64,000 bases of DNA from JAAYJR01 sp964545315 (lineage in GTDB: Bacteria > Bacteroidota > Bacteroidia > Bacteroidales > Prolixibacteraceae): assembly GCA_964545315.1 (NCBI GenBank), contig CAZJGI010000007.1:1-64000 (forward strand), written 5' to 3'. The notes beneath the pieces were generated by a model that saw nothing but the letters and a program-made list of their open reading frames with translations, did no database searches and was not told the origin of the DNA. The position numbers were made by a program, and so were the translations under genes. Below, piece by piece: positions 52,903 through 61,286 of the stretch (the stretch's first letter is position 1; every line of letters begins with the position of its first letter).

Positions 52903-53529
52903 ATGAATGTAGAAAAATATCCGTCCGGTTTACTGGAGAATGCAGTAAACGAATTCTCCAAACTGCCGGGAATAGGAAGGAAAAGTGCGCTAAGACTGGT
53001 ATTGCATCTGCTCCGACAGGATAAGGATTCTGTACTTGCATTCAGTCAAAGCCTTATTAATCTGCGAAATAATGTAAAAAAATGTAAAATATGCTACAAT
53101 ATTTCAGATACAGAAATCTGCCGGATATGCACCAATCCTGACAGAAACAGATCCCTTGTGTGTGTCGTTGAGAATATTAGGGATGTAATGCTTTTTGAAA
53201 ATACGAATCAATACAACGGCCTTTATCATGTGCTTGGAGGTGTGATTTCACCTATGGACGGAATAGGTCCCAATGAGCTGGAGATTAATTCATTAATAGA
53301 AAGATGCGATAAAGAAAATATTAGAGAGGTAATACTGGCCCTTCCTACAACAATGGAGGGGGATACAACAAATTTTTATATCTACAGAAAAATTAAGGAA
53401 AAACCCTTAAAGATTACAACCCTTTCCCGGGGAATAGCTATAGGCGACGACCTTGAATATACCGATGAAGTAACATTAGGCCGGTCACTTCTCAACAGAG
53501 TGCTGTACGAGGACACCTCGTCAAAATAA
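52903..53529 (+). CDS. recR: Recombination protein RecR
   Basis: A 208-residue RecR. An N-terminal helix-hairpin-helix (FSKLPGIGRKSALRLVLHLL) is followed by a four-cysteine zinc finger (CKICYNISDTEICRIC), the Toprim domain (LVCVVENIRDVMLFE ... HVLGGVISPMDGIGP) and the C-terminal Walker-like part (LSRGIAIGDDLEYTDEVTL). It loads RecA with RecF and RecO at single-strand gaps. It lies between maeB and the glycosyltransferase gene in the same direction with short gaps. Confidence 0.97.
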   Translation: MNVEKYPSGLLENAVNEFSKLPGIGRKSALRLVLHLLRQDKDSVLAFSQSLINLRNNVKKCKICYNISDTEICRICTNPDRNRSLVCVVENIRDVMLFENTNQYNGLYHVLGGVISPMDGIGPNELEINSLIERCDKENIREVILALPTTMEGDTTNFYIYRKIKEKPLKITTLSRGIAIGDDLEYTDEVTLGRSLLNRVLYEDTSSK

Positions 53530-53609
53530 TTAATTAAATCATTTAATCTAAAATTTATATTTTTATAATGAATAAGATAAATTCGCAACCTTATCATTAA
53601 TCAGCAGAG

Positions 53610-55562
53610 ATGGAACTTTCAGTAATAATTGTCAATTACAATGTTAAGCATTTTCTGGAGCAATGCCTCTACTCAGTGTTGGAAGCATCCAAAAACCTGA
53701 AGGTCGAAATATTTGTAGTTGATAATAATTCTGTCGATGGATCTACACAACTTGTCAGGGATAAATTTCCTCAAATTTTCCTTATTGAAAACAACAAAAA
53801 TCTGGGATTCTCGAAGGCAAACAACCAGGCTCTTAAGAAAGCAAAAGGCAAATATATACTACTTCTTAACCCTGACACAGTAGTTGAAGAGGACACATTT
53901 TTTAAAGTAGTAAACTTTATGGACACTCATCCGGATGCAGGAGGATTAGGTGTAAAAATGATTGATGGCAAAGGAAATTTTCTCCCGGAATCAAAAAGAG
54001 GGCTCCCGACTCCCTGGGTTGCTTTTTATAAAATGTTCGGATTATCAAACTTGTTCCCGAAATCAAGGAAATTCGGCAAATACCATCTTACTTATCTTGA
54101 TGATAATAAAACAGCTGAAGTGGACGTAATTTCAGGAGCTTTTTTTGTTATAAGAAAGGCTACCCTGAAAAAAACCGGCCTTTTAGACGAGAGCTTTTTT
54201 ATGTATGGTGAAGATATTGACCTTTCATACAGAATTGTAAAAGCAGGATATAAAAATTACTATTTTCCTGAAACTACAATCATTCATTATAAGGGGGAAA
54301 GCACAAAAAAAGGATCTTTAAACTATGTTAAGGTCTTTTACATGGCAATGGTCATTTTTGTAAAAAAACATTTCTCAGGAGGGAGGGCAAGAATTTTTTC
54401 TTCATTAATAAATGTTGCAGTCTGGGTTCATGCAATGCTTGCTGTTATGAGGCGGATAATGAATTATGCACTTTTCCCGCTGCTGGATGCTTTAATAATT
54501 TATGCAGGATTTCATCTTTTAATTCCTTTTTGGGAGAATTTAAGATATTACTCCGGATATTATCCATCTGAATTTATTCAATTCGTTGTGCCTGTTTATA
54601 TAATTTTCTGGATTGTATCTATCTTTTTATCAGGAGGTTATAAAAAACAAGTAAGTCTGTTCCTCGTTGAACGCGGGATATTATGGGGTACTGTAGCCAT
54701 CCTGTTGGTTTACTCCCTGGTTGATGAACACCTTCGTTTTTCCAGGGCACTTATTATTTTAGGCTCTGTGTGGGCAGCAATATCACTGGTATTATACAGG
54801 CTTATCCTTTACTGGAGTAAACCAAATAACCAGCTTATAAGCCTAAAAAAGACAAAAAGAATTGCAATTGCCGGACATCCTTACGAAGCAGAAAGGGTAA
54901 AAATGTTGCTGCAGCACACAGAAGTATCAACAGAACTTGCAGGATTTATTGCTATTGATAATGAGGACTTTAATGAAAATTATATAGGTTCTTTAAATCA
55001 GATTAATGAAATTATCAGAATTAACCGTATTGATGAGATCATTTTTTGTGCTGATAATATTAGTTCTTCTGAAATCATTAAAGTAATGCTCAATCTTACC
55101 TCCCTGGATATAGACTTTAAAATAGCCCCTCCTGAGAGTATCAGTATAATAGGCAGTAATTCCATCCATACTGCCGGAGACCTTTATGTAATTCACATCA
55201 ATGCAATATCCAAAGCGGTCAATTTGAGAAAAAAACGAATGTTTGACATTACTGGTTCACTGGCTATCCTGATAGTATCCCCGGTAATAATATGGTTTTA
55301 TAAAAATAAAACTCAGTTCATAAAAAATATCTTCAGTATTATAACCGGTAAAAAATCATTAGTGGGTTATACTGATTTTACTGAGGACAAAAATAATCTG
55401 CCATTGATAAAACCGGGAATACTTACGCCAGCCGACATGTTCAGATATGAATCGCTGGACCCACCGGCAAAAAACAGGCTCAACATATTGTATGCCAGAG
55501 ACTATAGTATAATTACTGATGCTGAAATTCTATTTTATGGATGGCAAAATATTGACAGATAA
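53610..55562 (+). CDS. GT2 glycosyltransferase fused to a degenerate WcaJ-like module
   Basis: A 650-residue membrane protein. The N-terminal GT-A domain of family 2 (1-about 240) shows SVIIVNYNVKHFLEQCL, VVDNNSVDGS, NPDTVVEED and SGAFFVIRK with GEDIDLSYR. Residues about 265-405 hold several membrane segments. A nucleotide-binding-like domain follows (about 420-535; IAIAGHPYEAERVKMLL), then about 110 residues beginning KKRMFDITGSLAILIVSPV and ending NRLNILYARDYSIITDAEILFYG, which mimic the bacterial sugar-transferase domain of WcaJ/WbaP but lack its usual catalytic centre. It likely makes a rhamnose- or glycan-type linkage on the inner membrane; the extra module may only anchor it. Confidence 0.85.
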   Translation: MELSVIIVNYNVKHFLEQCLYSVLEASKNLKVEIFVVDNNSVDGSTQLVRDKFPQIFLIENNKNLGFSKANNQALKKAKGKYILLLNPDTVVEEDTFFKVVNFMDTHPDAGGLGVKMIDGKGNFLPESKRGLPTPWVAFYKMFGLSNLFPKSRKFGKYHLTYLDDNKTAEVDVISGAFFVIRKATLKKTGLLDESFFMYGEDIDLSYRIVKAGYKNYYFPETTIIHYKGESTKKGSLNYVKVFYMAMVIFVKKHFSGGRARIFSSLINVAVWVHAMLAVMRRIMNYALFPLLDALIIYAGFHLLIPFWENLRYYSGYYPSEFIQFVVPVYIIFWIVSIFLSGGYKKQVSLFLVERGILWGTVAILLVYSLVDEHLRFSRALIILGSVWAAISLVLYRLILYWSKPNNQLISLKKTKRIAIAGHPYEAERVKMLLQHTEVSTELAGFIAIDNEDFNENYIGSLNQINEIIRINRIDEIIFCADNISSSEIIKVMLNLTSLDIDFKIAPPESISIIGSNSIHTAGDLYVIHINAISKAVNLRKKRMFDITGSLAILIVSPVIIWFYKNKTQFIKNIFSIITGKKSLVGYTDFTEDKNNLPLIKPGILTPADMFRYESLDPPAKNRLNILYARDYSIITDAEILFYGWQNIDR

Positions 55563-55609
55563 TTATGCAAAACAAATTATGACAGTATCCCTGATAAATA
55601 TTTGTATAA

Positions 55610-56137
55610 ATGAATAATCAACTGCAGTTCAATCAAGTAACACTTCGTCCTTTGGAACCTGAGGATATTGATATCCTTTACCAGTGGGAAAATAATCCTG
55701 AAATATGGGAAATAAGTAATACCCGTACCCCATTTTCTAAATATATATTAAAAGAATATATAAAAAACTCCTTCAGGGATATTTACGAAACAAAACAGCT
55801 TCGGTTTATAATTGAAAGGGCACTGAATAATCCGGTTGGCGCAATTGACTTGTTCGACTTTGATCCGTACCACCTGCGTGCAGGTGTTGGTATATTAGTA
55901 CATGAGACGAAAGACCGCAAACAGGGGATTGCCTCTGACGCTTTGGAAGCACTGACCCGTTATGTACAAAATATATTAGGCCTTAAGCAGCTTTTTGCCA
56001 ATGTAGTGGCAGATAATATTGCCAGTATAAAATTATTTGAAAATGCAGGTTTTACAATGGTTGGAATAAAGAAATACTGGTTGAAAACACCAAACGGATG
56101 GAAAGATGAAATTATGTATCAGAAAATCCTTTTTTAA
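55610..56137 (+). CDS. GNAT family N-acetyltransferase
   Basis: A 175-residue acetyltransferase of the RimJ/RimL/SpeG type. LRPLEPEDIDILYQWENNPE opens the fold, VGILVHETKDRKQGIASDAL contains the acetyl-CoA-binding R/Q-x-x-G-x-G/A loop (RKQGIA, near residue 103), and NIASIKLFENAGFTMVGIKKYW is the typical C-terminal strand-helix. The substrate (a polyamine or protein amino group) cannot be read from sequence. It follows the glycosyltransferase gene by 47 bp. Confidence 0.93.
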   Translation: MNNQLQFNQVTLRPLEPEDIDILYQWENNPEIWEISNTRTPFSKYILKEYIKNSFRDIYETKQLRFIIERALNNPVGAIDLFDFDPYHLRAGVGILVHETKDRKQGIASDALEALTRYVQNILGLKQLFANVVADNIASIKLFENAGFTMVGIKKYWLKTPNGWKDEIMYQKILF

Positions 56138-56176
56138 TAACAGGTTTTGATTTTAAACAATTAACAGCCCTGTTAT
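56137..56176. terminator. Convergent hairpin
   Basis: ATAACAGG (56137-56144) pairs with CCTGTTAT (56169-56176) around 24 nt, between the stops of the acetyltransferase (56137) and of the HsdR-like gene (56176). It can terminate both transcripts, though the T-runs are weak. Confidence 0.5.
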
Positions 56177-56616
56177 CAATAAAATGGGATTTCCTTCAAA
56201 AAGGAGTAACTATTTGTTTCGTAATCTATATGACAGATATAATGTTGTATCCCGTTGGAAACCAGAACCCTCTTAACTTTAAAGGCCATATTGTATCTAA
56301 CAACCTGGTCAAATACGGTCTGTGAAATATTAACTCCGGGAGCTTTAAATTCTGCCATAAGAAGGGGATCTCCCTGTTTATTGTATATAAGGAGGTCGAA
56401 GCGGAATATTTTGTCATTTATCAACATTTGACGTTCTACTGACATTAGGGAAAGGGGATATTTTTTTTCTTCAGCCAAATATCTTATAAAATTTTGTCTG
56501 ACCCATTCCTCGGGTGTTAGTGATACAAACCTCCTTCGTACAGAGTCATAAATATAATTCCCTTTAGCCTCTGTTTTAATTCTGAATTTATAATCCGGCA
56601 GATTCAACTTTTGCAT
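56176..56616 (-). CDS. Orphan type I restriction HsdR N-terminal nuclease-domain protein
   Basis: A 146-residue protein equal to the N-terminal PD-(D/E)xK domain of HsdR. The catalytic residues fit Asp74 (FRFDLLIYN), Glu89 and Lys91 (LLMAEFKAPG), and QTVFDQVVRYN is the Q-x3-Y-like motif. The helicase and the rest of HsdR are absent, and no hsdM or hsdS gene is near, so it is not part of a restriction system. Stand-alone copies next to holA are common in Bacteroidota, pointing to a housekeeping DNA role. It is transcribed divergently from the AMP nucleosidase gene. Confidence 0.88.
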   Translation of the reverse strand: MQKLNLPDYKFRIKTEAKGNYIYDSVRRRFVSLTPEEWVRQNFIRYLAEEKKYPLSLMSVERQMLINDKIFRFDLLIYNKQGDPLLMAEFKAPGVNISQTVFDQVVRYNMAFKVKRVLVSNGIQHYICHIDYETNSYSFLKEIPFY

Positions 56617-56836
56617 TTTAGATTATATATGCTTCTTTTACTTTAAAACTTTTATTGTATGACCACCAGGAAAAATGTACTTTTGCCTGGATACTATTTG
56701 GTAACAAATTAAATCATTCTATTCAATTTTAAATGATTGAAATGAATATTTTGATAAAAACATATTCGTATTTTCAGTATTGGTATCGTGACATGCTATA
56801 TGATACCTTTAAAAATAGTTAATTTAGCAGAGTAAA

Positions 56837-57607
56837 ATGAAAACAAAAAAAGATATAGTAGAGAACTGGCTTCCCCGGTACACGGGGAAAGAGCTTGAAG
56901 AATTCGGTGAATATATTTTACTTACAAACTTCAATAATTACGTAGATAAATTTGCTATATATTTTAATGTTCCTGTTGAAGGCATTGATAAGAATATGCA
57001 GAGTGCAACTGCAAATGGTATTTCAATTATAAACTTTGGAATGGGCAGCCCTAATGCTGCAACAATAATGGATTTATTAAGTGCAGTGCATCCTAAAGGT
57101 GTACTGTTCCTTGGAAAATGCGGAGGCTTAAAAACGAAAAATGATGTAGGTGATTTTATTCTTCCTATTGCTGCCATCCGGAATGAGGGTACCTCTATCG
57201 ATTATTTGCCACCCGAAGTACCCGCACTGCCTGCATTTAATATTCAACGGGCAGTATCGCACATTCTCCGTGATAATGGGCAGGATTACTGGACAGGAGT
57301 AGTATACACTACAAACAGGAGAGTCTGGGAGTTTGATGATAAGTTTAAAAAATACCTGAAAAAAACAAGGGCAATTGCTATAGATATGGAAACAGCTACA
57401 CTTTTCACTGTCGGCTTCGCAAATAAAATACCAACAGGAGCCCTCCTGCTCGTATCAGACCAACCCATGATATCAACAGGTGTAAAGACTGCTGACAGTG
57501 ATAAACTTGTATCTATGGAATTTGTTGATATTCATCTAAAAACAGGAATTGATGCTATGCTTGAAATCAAAAATAACGGGATATCAGTAAAACATTTACG
57601 ATTTTAA
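56837..57607 (+). CDS. AMP nucleosidase (short form)
   Basis: A 256-residue enzyme of the nucleoside phosphorylase/AMP nucleosidase superfamily. FLGKCGGLK (about residue 94) is the ribose-phosphate/base site, IDMETATLF (about 182) holds the Glu that binds the ribose, and LLVSDQP (about 203) the catalytic Asp. It splits AMP to adenine and ribose-5-phosphate. The E. coli Amn is much longer because of an extra N-terminal domain, which this type lacks. It lies 2 bp before holA and shares its operon with holA, the rhomboid and the aminotransferase gene. Confidence 0.93.
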   Translation: MKTKKDIVENWLPRYTGKELEEFGEYILLTNFNNYVDKFAIYFNVPVEGIDKNMQSATANGISIINFGMGSPNAATIMDLLSAVHPKGVLFLGKCGGLKTKNDVGDFILPIAAIRNEGTSIDYLPPEVPALPAFNIQRAVSHILRDNGQDYWTGVVYTTNRRVWEFDDKFKKYLKKTRAIAIDMETATLFTVGFANKIPTGALLLVSDQPMISTGVKTADSDKLVSMEFVDIHLKTGIDAMLEIKNNGISVKHLRF

Positions 57608-57608
57608 A

Positions 57609-58610
57609 ATGGAATATGAAACCATCATTCAGAACCTGAAAAAAAAAGTTTATCACCCCATCTATTTATTGCATGGAGAGGAACCTTATTATATCGATAT
57701 GATCTCAGATTATATCGAAAAAAATGTATTGAAAGAAGAAGAAAGAAGCTTTAACCAAATTATTTTCTATGGTAAGGATACAGACGAAATTACAATTAAA
57801 GAGACAGCATACAGGTATCCTATGATGTCTGATAAACAAGTTGTAATTATAAAGGAGGCACAAAGTCTTAAAAAAATTGAAGAATTGACTCCATACGCCC
57901 TTAAACCCATGCCATCTACGATACTGGTTATTAATTATAAATACAAAACTCTTGATAAACGAACTAAATTTTATAAAGCTGTCAACTCAAAGGGAGTTGT
58001 ACTCGCAACAAAAAAACTGTATGATACTCAGATACCATCATGGATAGAACACTATCTGAAACAATATAAATACACCATATCGCCCCAGGCATGCCAGATT
58101 CTAACTGCCTATCTGGGAACGGAACTCAGTAAAATATCAAATGAACTTAATAAACTGCTAATTGCCGTAAAAGAAACAACACATATAACTCCTGAGCATA
58201 TAGAAAAAAATATTGGATTGAGCAAAGATTTCAATACCCTTGAATTACAGGATGCCCTTGCTGTAAGGAATGTATTTAAAGCTAATCAGATCATAAAATA
58301 TTTTGGCTCTAATCAACAATTACATCCGATGCAGGTTACTACATCAGTTCTGTTCGGATTCTACTCGAAACTATTGACAATACACTATTTGAATGATAAA
58401 TCAGAGGCTTCAGTAGTCAAAGAAATTGGAGGCCATCCCTTTTACATAAAAAAACTCATATCAGCTTCGAAAAATTACACGACCTCCAAACTTATTCAAA
58501 TAATAGGTATATTGCGCGAGTATGATCTGAAAAGCAAAGGGGTTGGTGTATCAACAATGGTTGACACGTCAGAGTTACAAAAGGAAATGATTTTTAAAAT
58601 TTTACATTAA
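57609..58610 (+). CDS. holA: DNA polymerase III subunit delta
   Basis: A 333-residue clamp-loader delta subunit. The beginning YLLHGEEPYYIDMISDYIEK is the usual Walker-A-like region without a working P-loop; domain II carries KAYRYPMMSDKQVVIIKEAQ and domain III the helical C-terminus (GFYSKLLTIHYL, KSKGVGV). It opens the beta sliding clamp. Its TAA shares one nucleotide with the ATG of the rhomboid gene (58610), and the spacing to AMP nucleosidase is 1 nt. Confidence 0.95.
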   Translation: MEYETIIQNLKKKVYHPIYLLHGEEPYYIDMISDYIEKNVLKEEERSFNQIIFYGKDTDEITIKETAYRYPMMSDKQVVIIKEAQSLKKIEELTPYALKPMPSTILVINYKYKTLDKRTKFYKAVNSKGVVLATKKLYDTQIPSWIEHYLKQYKYTISPQACQILTAYLGTELSKISNELNKLLIAVKETTHITPEHIEKNIGLSKDFNTLELQDALAVRNVFKANQIIKYFGSNQQLHPMQVTTSVLFGFYSKLLTIHYLNDKSEASVVKEIGGHPFYIKKLISASKNYTTSKLIQIIGILREYDLKSKGVGVSTMVDTSELQKEMIFKILH

Positions 58611-59221
58611 TGGTTACATTCATAATTATTGGCATTACTTTTCTGGTTTCATTTTTAACATTTCAGGATGACAAGCTTATGGATAAGCTGCAATTCAATG
58701 CTGCTCAAATAATTCATCAAAAACAATATCACAGATTAATATCCCATGCTTTTATTCATGTAAGCTGGACACACCTTATAGTTAATATGCTGGTATTATA
58801 TTTCTTCGGCAGGCCGGTTGAGAATTATTTTTCATATTTTTTTCATAGCAGGGCCGTGATCTATTTTATTTTACTCTATTTTGGCGGGATCCTGGTTTCA
58901 AATATATGGGGCCTTATCAAACATCAGAATAACTATTACTATAATGCTGTAGGGGCTTCAGGTGCGGTATCTGCAGTATTGTTCACTTTTATATTCCTTA
59001 ATCCTTGGGAGAAACTATATTTATTCGCAATAATACCTATACCGGGAATTCTATTTGGGGCCGGATATCTCTTTTACTCTTACCTGATGAGTAAAAAAGA
59101 GTCAGATAATGTAGCTCATGATGCCCACTTTCTGGGAGCTGTCTTTGGTTTCTTTTTCCCGGTATTGCTTCAACCCGGGATGTTTAAACATTTCACAGAT
59201 CAATTATTTTCATTTATTTGA
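58610..59221 (+). CDS. Rhomboid family intramembrane serine protease
   Basis: A 203-residue protein with about six membrane segments. The catalytic dyad is Ser117 in GASGAVSA and His173 in HDAHFLGAVFG; the oxyanion residues are in THLIVNM (His55 and Asn59). It cleaves single-pass membrane proteins within the bilayer. No cytoplasmic domain is present, so it is the minimal type. It is translationally coupled to holA by a 1-nt overlap. Confidence 0.95.
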   Translation: MVTFIIIGITFLVSFLTFQDDKLMDKLQFNAAQIIHQKQYHRLISHAFIHVSWTHLIVNMLVLYFFGRPVENYFSYFFHSRAVIYFILLYFGGILVSNIWGLIKHQNNYYYNAVGASGAVSAVLFTFIFLNPWEKLYLFAIIPIPGILFGAGYLFYSYLMSKKESDNVAHDAHFLGAVFGFFFPVLLQPGMFKHFTDQLFSFI

Positions 59222-59225
59222 TATT

Positions 59226-60053
59226 ATGAAGTTTCTGTTTTTTAACGGAAAAATAGTTGAATTTGAACAGGTTAACCTTCATGAATTATTTATTGATAAT
59301 TCATTCCACTTAACACAAAATATATGGTTCGGATTTGGTGGTATCCCACTTTTTAATCAAAATATGGAACTGCTTGCCGTTCAGGCTGAAATTCTCAAAC
59401 TGCCTGTCCCCGGGTGCTTAAAGAATGCCAATGAACTATTACGTATAACAAAGAGAATGTTAAATAAAAACAGATATTATAAATCAGGGATAATTCGCTT
59501 CAAAATGATTTCAGACGGGAACATAACCCATACTTTAGCCACATGTATCCCATCAAAAGACCAGGCTTTACCATTTCCCGAAAGAGGATCTCTTATCATT
59601 GTCTCTGATTTAAAAAAAACTTCTCAAAACAACCTTAACCGCTATATATTCTATAATAAAATCCTGTGGGATGCATCATTATTCAACCTTAAAGGGACAA
59701 ATTATGACAATACCCTTATTATGAATAATAAAGGAATGTTATGTGAATGTGCCTATGGAAATATTTTTTTAATAAAAGGCAATAAGGTAATAACTCCTTC
59801 ATTGTCAACCGGTTGTTATGAAGACACATTTCGCAATCTTATTAAAGGAATTGTATGCTCAACTGGTAAAATAATTGTTGAAGAGGATAAAATTAAAGAA
59901 GAAGACCTCTATCAGATGGATGAAATTTTTCTTGCGGGCGAAAATATAGGAATACGTTGGGTTATGGGTATAGACAATAAAAGATATTTACACGAATATT
60001 CGAATATTATCCATAAACAATTAAACGAACTCCTCGAACAAAAGGCACACTAA
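59226..60053 (+). CDS. Class IV aminotransferase (PabC/BCAT-like)
   Basis: A 275-residue PLP enzyme from the ATG at 59226, 4 nt after the rhomboid stop; a longer in-frame reading would run inside the rhomboid gene and is rejected. The PLP lysine is most likely the one in FYNKILWDAS (about residue 143), and ECAYGNIFLIKGNKVITP with STGCYEDTFRNLI gives the cofactor-binding part and the C-terminal domain of class IV enzymes, such as aminodeoxychorismate lyase or branched-chain aminotransferase. Which of these cannot be decided. It is the last gene of the amn-holA-rhomboid operon and overlaps the convergent algH-like gene by 4 nt. Confidence 0.85.
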   Translation: MKFLFFNGKIVEFEQVNLHELFIDNSFHLTQNIWFGFGGIPLFNQNMELLAVQAEILKLPVPGCLKNANELLRITKRMLNKNRYYKSGIIRFKMISDGNITHTLATCIPSKDQALPFPERGSLIIVSDLKKTSQNNLNRYIFYNKILWDASLFNLKGTNYDNTLIMNNKGMLCECAYGNIFLIKGNKVITPSLSTGCYEDTFRNLIKGIVCSTGKIIVEEDKIKEEDLYQMDEIFLAGENIGIRWVMGIDNKRYLHEYSNIIHKQLNELLEQKAH

Positions 60054-60640
60054 TTCATAGCAGGATTTTCAGGAAAATTTTCCCATATTGAATATTGGCT
60101 TCCGGCTTTTTTTACAAAATCATTCCATGAAGCTTCGTGGAGTTCACGCATAACAGTCTCTTCATCAACATCATTAACCAGCCAGGAATCTTCTTTTATT
60201 TCCCGTTCAAGTTGTCCTGCTTCCCATCCTGAATAACCTACGAAGAATCTTAATTCTCCCGGTGCAATTAAGTCAGTTCTTATCAGTTGTTTGAGCACCT
60301 CAAAATCCCCACCCCAGTATATATTGCCCAAAACATGAATACTGCCAGGGATTTTTTCCCCAAGTTTATGAATATAATAAACTGAGTCTGTAGACACCGG
60401 GCCTCCCAAATAAACATCTCCTTCAAAATCCGGAAATCCCGGTATTATATCCTGTATACCCAAATCTACCTTTTTATTTAAGATGAAGCCTACTGCTCCC
60501 TTTGCACTATAAGCTACAAGTAAAATCACCGATCTGTTAAAATAATTACCGGGCAAGAAAGGTTCTGCGATCAATACACGCCCTTTTTGCGGGGATATAT
60601 TGTTTGTACGGATCCTGAATATGTCTAAATTGTCTTTCAT
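60050..60640 (-). CDS. UPF0301/AlgH (YqgE) family protein
   Basis: A 196-residue cytosolic protein of the YqgE/AlgH family. The opening PQKGRVLIAEPFLPGNYFNRSVILL, the middle GAVGFILNKK and VYLGGPV, and the end FFVGYSGWEAGQLEREIKEDSWL are all typical, as is the length. The function is not established; in pseudomonads AlgH was reported as a regulator of alginate. It is monocistronic here, converging with the aminotransferase gene. Confidence 0.95.
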   Translation of the reverse strand: MKDNLDIFRIRTNNISPQKGRVLIAEPFLPGNYFNRSVILLVAYSAKGAVGFILNKKVDLGIQDIIPGFPDFEGDVYLGGPVSTDSVYYIHKLGEKIPGSIHVLGNIYWGGDFEVLKQLIRTDLIAPGELRFFVGYSGWEAGQLEREIKEDSWLVNDVDEETVMRELHEASWNDFVKKAGSQYSIWENFPENPAMN

Positions 60641-60734
60641 AACTCAAGAGCAATATACTAAATTTCAACTACTCTTCAAATAGTTTAAAAATCATACTAC
60701 AAAAATTATGCGATTTTTTTAAATGAAAAATGTG

Positions 60735-61043
60735 TCAGTCTTCTTCAACTATAATAAACACATCTTCATCGGGTTTAGACATATAATACTGCTCTCTGGC
60801 AAACTTCTCAAGTTGTTTCATACCGGATTGCAGATCTTCTAACTTTTTATTATCCGAATCAATACGTTCGATATAGTATTCCTTCTGTTTTTGAAGCTCT
60901 TTCAGACGGCTTTTATTCGTTTGATGGGTTATTATGCTGTTCTCGTCGAAAAAAAGTATCCAGGCTAAAAATAATATACTCGCAATAAAATATTTATTGA
61001 CAAGTATTCTAACTATCCTGTGACTTATTTTCTTTTTTTGCAT
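60735..61043 (-). CDS. FtsB/DivIC-type septum formation initiator
   Basis: A 102-residue single-pass membrane protein from the ATG at 61041-61043 (MQKKKISHRIVRIL); an in-frame ATG 36 nt upstream is less likely. The membrane segment lies at about residues 18-36 (ASILFLAWILFF), followed by a long coiled coil (about 45-85, RLKELQKQKEYYIERIDSD) and the conserved REQYYM motif. Such proteins link FtsL and FtsQ in the divisome. The AlgH-like gene is nearby in the same direction with a 94-bp gap. Confidence 0.9.
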   Translation of the reverse strand: MQKKKISHRIVRILVNKYFIASILFLAWILFFDENSIITHQTNKSRLKELQKQKEYYIERIDSDNKKLEDLQSGMKQLEKFAREQYYMSKPDEDVFIIVEED

Positions 61044-61286
61044 CTCTGTCCTGTTTTTATTCAAAAATAATATTACCAAGTCACATAAAAATAAAATCCC
61101 GGAAATTTCTTTTATATGTTATTAACAGCTTACAGTTCAAATATCAGGTATAATTTAGAATAAAAATATTTAATTGTCAATTTTGTTTTGTAATTTCAGA
61201 ATTTGATAGATTTACAAATTAAAATATAAAAGCCGTTTTTGATAAATACAATCTACGACATAATTTCGGAAAAATTTTGGAAAAGC

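Noticed and set aside
56176..56616. Type I restriction system
   Set aside because: Only the HsdR N-terminal domain is present, with no helicase, methylase or specificity gene.
59118..59225. N-terminal extension of the aminotransferase inside the rhomboid gene
   Set aside because: The extension is the shadow of the rhomboid frame; the ATG at 59226 gives the family start 4 nt after the rhomboid stop.
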